A DNA stretch of 64,000 bases, from positions 1 to 64,000 of the forward strand of contig DASUOH010000040.1 in the NCBI GenBank assembly GCA_036276735.1, written 5' to 3'. The notes beneath the pieces were generated by a model, which saw only the letters and a program-made list of their open reading frames with translations, ran no database searches and was not told the DNA's origin. The translations under genes were made by a program, and so were the position numbers. The stretch is from VRUE01 sp036276735 (GTDB taxonomy: Bacteria > Actinomycetota > Thermoleophilia > Solirubrobacterales > 70-9). Every line of letters begins with the position of its first letter. Position 1 is the stretch's first letter. This document shows positions 60,443 through 64,000 of the stretch, in pieces.

Positions 60443-61447
60443 ATGCGGGCGGAACTTATTTTGGCGATCGAGACCTCCTGTGACGACACCTGCGCGGCGG
60501 TCATCGACGGGCCGCGCATCCTCTCCAACGTGATCTCCTCGCAGGCCGCCGCGCACGAGCGCTTCGGCGGCGTCGTGCCCGAGGTCGCGTCGCGCCACCA
60601 CCTCGAGCTGACGACCCCGGTGGTGAAGGCCGCGCTCGAGGAGGCGGAGGTGGCGCTCGACGAGGTCGAGGCGGTCGCGGTCACCGCCGGCCCCGGCCTG
60701 ATCGGCGCCCTGCTGGTCGGCCTCAGCAGCGCCAAGGCGATCGCCGCGGCGCGGCGATTGCCTCTCATCCCTGTCGACCACCTGCAGGGCCACGTCGCCG
60801 CCAACTTCCTCGCCCCAGAGCCGCTCGAGCCGCCCTTCCTCTGCCTGGTCGCTAGCGGGGGGCACACGCTGCTCGCGGGCGTCCGCGACCACGAGGGTCA
60901 CGAAGTGCTCGGCCAGACGCTCGACGACGCGGCGGGCGAGGCGTTTGACAAGGTCGCCCGGCTGCTCGGCCTCGGCTATCCCGGTGGCCCGGCGATCCAG
61001 CGCCTCGCCGAAGCCGGGGACCCGGAGGCCTTCGACCTGCCGGTGGCGATGAGTCGCGATCCCGGCCTCGACTTCAGCTTCAGCGGCCTCAAGACGGCGC
61101 TCGTCTATCTCTGCCGCGACCTCGGCGAGGACGGTGTCGCCGCGAGTCGCGCCGACCTCGCCGCCAGCTTCCAGGCGGCCGTCGTGGGCCAGCTGACCGC
61201 GAAGCTGAAGCGGGCGCTGGACAGGGGGGAGTGGGAGGCGGTTGCGCTCGGCGGCGGCGTCGCCGCCAACGGGCCGTTGCGCGACGCCGTCGCGGAGCTC
61301 TGCGCGGAGCGGCGCGTGCGCCTCAAGCTGGTGCCGCTGGCCCTCTGTACCGACAACGCGGCGATGATCGGCTCCGCCGCACGCTTCGCGCCCCGCCTCG
61401 AGTACCCCGACTACCTCGGATACGACGCCTTCGCGCGTGCCGCGTGA
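60443..61447 (+). CDS. tsaD: tRNA t6A transferase TsaD
   Basis: A 334-residue metal-dependent enzyme that puts threonylcarbamoyl on A37. The metal His pair is in GGVVPEVASRHHLE, and LAIETSCDDTCAAV, VTAGPGLIGALLVGLS and VASGGHTLL are conserved. ATG 60443 gives the family start MRAELILAIETSCDD; ATG 60416 upstream would add nine residues. The 87 nt before it include GAGCGAGCAAG, also seen upstream of the gene at 40400. Its stop overlaps the glutaredoxin start. Confidence 0.95.
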   Translation: MRAELILAIETSCDDTCAAVIDGPRILSNVISSQAAAHERFGGVVPEVASRHHLELTTPVVKAALEEAEVALDEVEAVAVTAGPGLIGALLVGLSSAKAIAAARRLPLIPVDHLQGHVAANFLAPEPLEPPFLCLVASGGHTLLAGVRDHEGHEVLGQTLDDAAGEAFDKVARLLGLGYPGGPAIQRLAEAGDPEAFDLPVAMSRDPGLDFSFSGLKTALVYLCRDLGEDGVAASRADLAASFQAAVVGQLTAKLKRALDRGEWEAVALGGGVAANGPLRDAVAELCAERRVRLKLVPLALCTDNAAMIGSAARFAPRLEYPDYLGYDAFARAA

Positions 61448-61719
61448 GCCAGGTCGTCGTCTACTCGCGGCCCGGCTGCCACCTATGCGAAGAGGCGTTG
61501 GGAGGCATCCTCTCGCTGCGTGAGGAGGGGTACCGGTTCGATCTCCACGAGGTCGACATCGAGAGCGAGGAGCTGCTCTTCAAGCGCCTGCTGGAGCGCA
61601 TTCCGGTGGTCGAGGTCGATGGCCGGGTCGTCAGCGAGCTGGTGCTCGACGAGGCGGCCCTGCGGGCACGGCTCGATAACGTGGTGAGCGATGATCGAGC
61701 AGGCGGTCGAGGAGCATGA
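61444..61719 (+). CDS. Glutaredoxin-like protein
   Basis: A 91-residue glutaredoxin fold: VVVYSRPGCHLCEEALG with CxxC, and RIPVVEVDGRVVSELVLD with cis-Pro. It is of the short NrdH/YruB or DUF836 type. It is encoded in an overlap between tsaD and rex, which links it to redox sensing. The partner reductant is unknown. Confidence 0.85.
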   Translation: MSQVVVYSRPGCHLCEEALGGILSLREEGYRFDLHEVDIESEELLFKRLLERIPVVEVDGRVVSELVLDEAALRARLDNVVSDDRAGGRGA

Positions 61720-62362
61720 GGTGCCGAACGGGCTGATCGCCGAGGGCGAGCGGCTTTCGCTGGGCGTCGCCGCGCGGCTCTCGCGCTATCTGCAGGTGCT
61801 GACCCAGGCCCGCAAGATGGGGCGCGACACGATCTCCTCGCAGGAACTCTCCGACTACACCCACATCAACCCGACCCAGATCCGCCGCGACCTCTCGGGC
61901 TTCGGCAAGTTCGGCAAGCGGGGGGTCGGCTACAACGTCGACTCCCTCGTCGCCGAGATTCGCAAGATCCTGCGCACCTCGGGGCAGCACAACATCGCGC
62001 TGTTCGGCGCCGGCAACCTCGGCCAGGCGATCGCCAGCTCCGACATCTTCGCCGACCACGGCTTCCAGGTCGTGGCGATGTTCGACATCGACCCCAGCGT
62101 CGTCGGCACAAAGGTGGGCGATCTGGCGGTCCGCGACTTCGGCGAGCTGGAGCATGTCGTCGCCGAGCAGGAGATCGTCGTCGGGGTCCTGGCGGTGCCG
62201 GCGGACGCCGCCCAGGCGGTCGCCGATCGCCTCGTCGAGGCGGGCGTGAAGATCATCTTCAACTACTCCGAGCAGCTGCTTCAGGTGCCGCCGGAGGTGA
62301 CGGTTCACACCTCGAGTCCCGCTGTCGACCTGCTCTACGCCCTTTACTTCTACTTGACCTGA
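61691..62362 (+). CDS. rex: Redox-sensing transcriptional repressor Rex
   Basis: A 223-residue Rex that senses the NADH/NAD ratio. The N-terminal winged helix has TISSQELSDYTHINPTQIRRDLSGFG, then FGKRGVGYNVDSLV, and the NAD-binding Rossmann motif is IALFGAGNLGQAIAS. ATG 61691 overlaps the glutaredoxin gene; this start gives the usual length. No clear Rex operator (TTGTGAA-N8-TTCACAA) was found in the window. Confidence 0.94.
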   Translation: MIEQAVEEHEVPNGLIAEGERLSLGVAARLSRYLQVLTQARKMGRDTISSQELSDYTHINPTQIRRDLSGFGKFGKRGVGYNVDSLVAEIRKILRTSGQHNIALFGAGNLGQAIASSDIFADHGFQVVAMFDIDPSVVGTKVGDLAVRDFGELEHVVAEQEIVVGVLAVPADAAQAVADRLVEAGVKIIFNYSEQLLQVPPEVTVHTSSPAVDLLYALYFYLT

Positions 62363-62366
62363 GTCC

Positions 62367-63524
62367 TTGTCCCTGGACCTCGATCTCGCGCGGGAGCGAT
62401 TCGAGTCCTCCACCGACTTCACGATCGGCTTGGAGGAGGAGTTCGCGATCCTCGATCCGCGAACGCTCGAGCTGGAGCACCGCTTCGAGGACGTCTACGC
62501 CGCCTGCGAGAAGGACGAGGTGCTCGCCGAGTCGGCGGCAGGTGAGCTGATTGCCTCGGAGATCGAGATCCGCTCGGGCCGCGCCGAGAGCTTTGGTGCG
62601 GCGGTCGAGGCGCAGCGCGAGCGGCGCGCCCGGCTCTTCGAGCTGGTCGAAGGGATGGGCTTGGCGCTCGGCGCCACCGGCACCCACCCGTGGGCCGACT
62701 ACCTGGACCAGAGGATCATCGACACGCCGCACTACACCCGGCTGCGCAGGGAACTCGGCTGGGTCGCCCAGCGCAACAACACCTGGAGCCTGCACGTGCA
62801 TATGGGGATCCAGGGCGCCGACCGGGCGATCGCCGTCTGCGACTGGCTGCGCGAGCTGCTGCCGCCGCTGCTCGCCATCTCGGCGAACTCCCCCTTCCTC
62901 GACCGCCGCGACAGCGGCCTGCACAGCGTGCGCAGCGAGATCTTCACCCGCACCTTTCCGCGTTGTGGCGTACCCAGCCCGTTCCGCGACTGGCGGGGCT
63001 ACGCCGACTTCGTCGGCACGCTGGAGCGGCTCGGCAGCGTCGTCGAGTCGACCCAGCTCTGGTGGAGCGTGCGTCCCCACCACAAGTTCGGCACGGTCGA
63101 GGTGCGGATCTGCGACGCCCAGACGCGCGGCGAGGAGTCGTTTGCGATGGCGGGGTTGATCGCGGCCTGCATCGCCCAGACGGCGCTCGACTACGACGAG
63201 CGAGGCTACGAGGGGGATCGGGGACCGCTGCACGACAACGAGATCGAGGAGAACCTCTGGCGGGCGATCCGCTACGGCAAGAGCGGCAAGCAGATCGACT
63301 TCCGGCGCGGCGTTGAGGTGGAGGCTGAGAAGGTGCTGGAAGAACTGCTTGTTTGGACCGAGCCAGCCCGCTCGCGGCTCGGCATCGAGGTGACATTGCC
63401 GGAGCGCAACGGGGCGCAGCGGGCGATCGAGGCGCTCGACGCCGGAGTCTCGATCGAGGACATCTACCGCGACGCGGTTGCCGAAACCCGCCGCACCTAC
63501 CGACCGGCTCGGCAAACCGCCTGA
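62367..63524 (+). CDS. GCS2-family carboxylate-amine ligase (YbdK-like)
   Basis: A 385-residue glutamate-cysteine-ligase-like enzyme of the GCS2/YbdK family. The ATP-grasp-like start FTIGLEEEFAILDPRTLEL, TGTHPWADYLDQRI, LHVHMGIQGADRAIAVC and RPHHKFGTVEVRICDAQT are signatures. Family members include glutamate-cysteine ligases and enzymes with other amine acceptors, so the substrate is open. The start is TTG 62367, five nt after the rex stop. It forms a redox-related group with glutaredoxin and rex. Confidence 0.86.
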   Translation: MSLDLDLARERFESSTDFTIGLEEEFAILDPRTLELEHRFEDVYAACEKDEVLAESAAGELIASEIEIRSGRAESFGAAVEAQRERRARLFELVEGMGLALGATGTHPWADYLDQRIIDTPHYTRLRRELGWVAQRNNTWSLHVHMGIQGADRAIAVCDWLRELLPPLLAISANSPFLDRRDSGLHSVRSEIFTRTFPRCGVPSPFRDWRGYADFVGTLERLGSVVESTQLWWSVRPHHKFGTVEVRICDAQTRGEESFAMAGLIAACIAQTALDYDERGYEGDRGPLHDNEIEENLWRAIRYGKSGKQIDFRRGVEVEAEKVLEELLVWTEPARSRLGIEVTLPERNGAQRAIEALDAGVSIEDIYRDAVAETRRTYRPARQTA

Positions 63525-63587
63525 GAACGCGGTATCCGCGGCCCGATATAGACTCCCGCGCCGCTAAATCCACCGGAGGAACCGAAC

Positions 63588-64000
63588 TTGACCGATTTCT
63601 TGACCGACTACGGAGTCGTCGTTGCGCTCGTATGCGCCGGCGCGGCAGTTCTATACGGACTTTTGATCACCCAGAGCCTGCTGAAGCGCTCTCCGGGCAA
63701 TGACCGCATGCAGGAGATCTCAGGCGCCGTGCAGGAAGGCGCGACCGCCTACCTGAACCGCCAGTACGCGATCATCGCCGCGGTCGCCGTGCCGATCGCG
63801 ATCGTGCTGCTGTTCCTGCAGAACTGGGAGACCGCGCTCGGCTTCGTGATCGGCGGTGTCTTCTCGGGCGCCGCCGGCTTCATCGGGATGAACCTCTCGG
63901 TGCGGGCCAACTCACGCGTCGCCGAGGCGGCGCGCGGCGGCGTCCCGCCCGCGCTCGACGTCGCCTTCAAGGGTGGCTCGGTCACCGGCATGCTGGTCGT
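63588..64000 (+). CDS. hppA: Proton-pumping membrane pyrophosphatase, N-terminal part (cut by window edge)
   Basis: The first 137 residues of a V-type H+-PPase: VVVALVCAGAAVLYGLLITQ, then MQEISGAVQEGATAYLNRQYA, which is the family signature, and FSGAAGFIGMNLSVRANSR with three more helices. It would couple PPi hydrolysis to proton or sodium pumping. TTG 63588 has GGAGGA 7 nt upstream, so this start is secure. TAGACT at 63549 is a possible -10 with a 34-nt leader. The catalytic and ion-specificity residues lie beyond the window. Confidence 0.93.
   Translation, partial: MTDFLTDYGVVVALVCAGAAVLYGLLITQSLLKRSPGNDRMQEISGAVQEGATAYLNRQYAIIAAVAVPIAIVLLFLQNWETALGFVIGGVFSGAAGFIGMNLSVRANSRVAEAARGGVPPALDVAFKGGSVTGMLV

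Overview
The window is a GC-rich, gene-dense bacterial chromosome segment, apparently from a high-GC actinobacterium; the class Thermoleophilia (Solirubrobacterales-like) is my best guess. The reasons are the GC content, many GTG/TTG starts, TANNNT -10 boxes placed for leaderless transcription, an actinobacterial-type SOS box at uvrA, and lineage-typical families such as AbiEi/DUF559 proteins and a geranylgeranyl-reductase-like flavoprotein. The placement is inferred from gene content, not from a database search. I saw no rRNA, tRNA or CRISPR array. Only the cut-off end of a transposase at the left edge is classical mobile DNA. No gap between genes exceeds about 300 bases.

Layout. 0-16 kb: transposase remnant, holA, rpsT and murJ with overlapping divergent starts, a membrane glycosyltransferase-like gene, lepA, two MaoC/hot-dog hydratases, hrcA-dnaJ-prmA, murI, a VapBC-type toxin-antitoxin pair, yqeY, and phoH-ybeY-era. 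16-25 kb: hisIE and a tryptophan cluster trpE-G-D-C-(htrA)-F-B-A. 25-36 kb: methyltransferases, a probable pyrophosphate-dependent phosphofructokinase, malic enzyme, a DUF559 protein overlapping polA, and a reductase divergent from rpsA. 36-50 kb: rpsA, coaE, lytic transglycosylase, MFS exporter, uvrB, a three-gene signalling cluster divergent from an MMPL transporter, a thioredoxin-TPR protein and a second DUF559 protein. 50-64 kb: uvrA, panC-panD-panB, a family-4 uracil-DNA glycosylase, t6A genes tsaE-tsaB-rimI-tsaD, glutaredoxin-rex-carboxylate-amine ligase, and the start of hppA.

The most unusual feature is a set of palindromic elements scattered through the window. At least five sequence families (A, B, C, D, G) occur in two to four copies each, and two further long hairpins (E1, E2) flank a shortened lipoprotein gene. 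Most have outer arms of about 20-21 bp around a family-specific core. In families A and C the outer arms differ between copies yet are perfectly, or almost perfectly, complementary within each copy; stem base pairs in the conserved cores also change in a compensated way. Copies lie at gene ends and also in frame inside genes: the membrane glycosyltransferase (three families in one gene), prmA, trpG, trpA and rpsA. They resemble the Rickettsia palindromic elements in inserting into coding sequence, but I do not recognise these families. No REP-associated transposase is visible here.

A second general signature is a TANNNT hexamer ending 6-9 nt before the start codon of about sixteen genes that begin transcription units, which points to widespread leaderless mRNAs and helps fix several starts.
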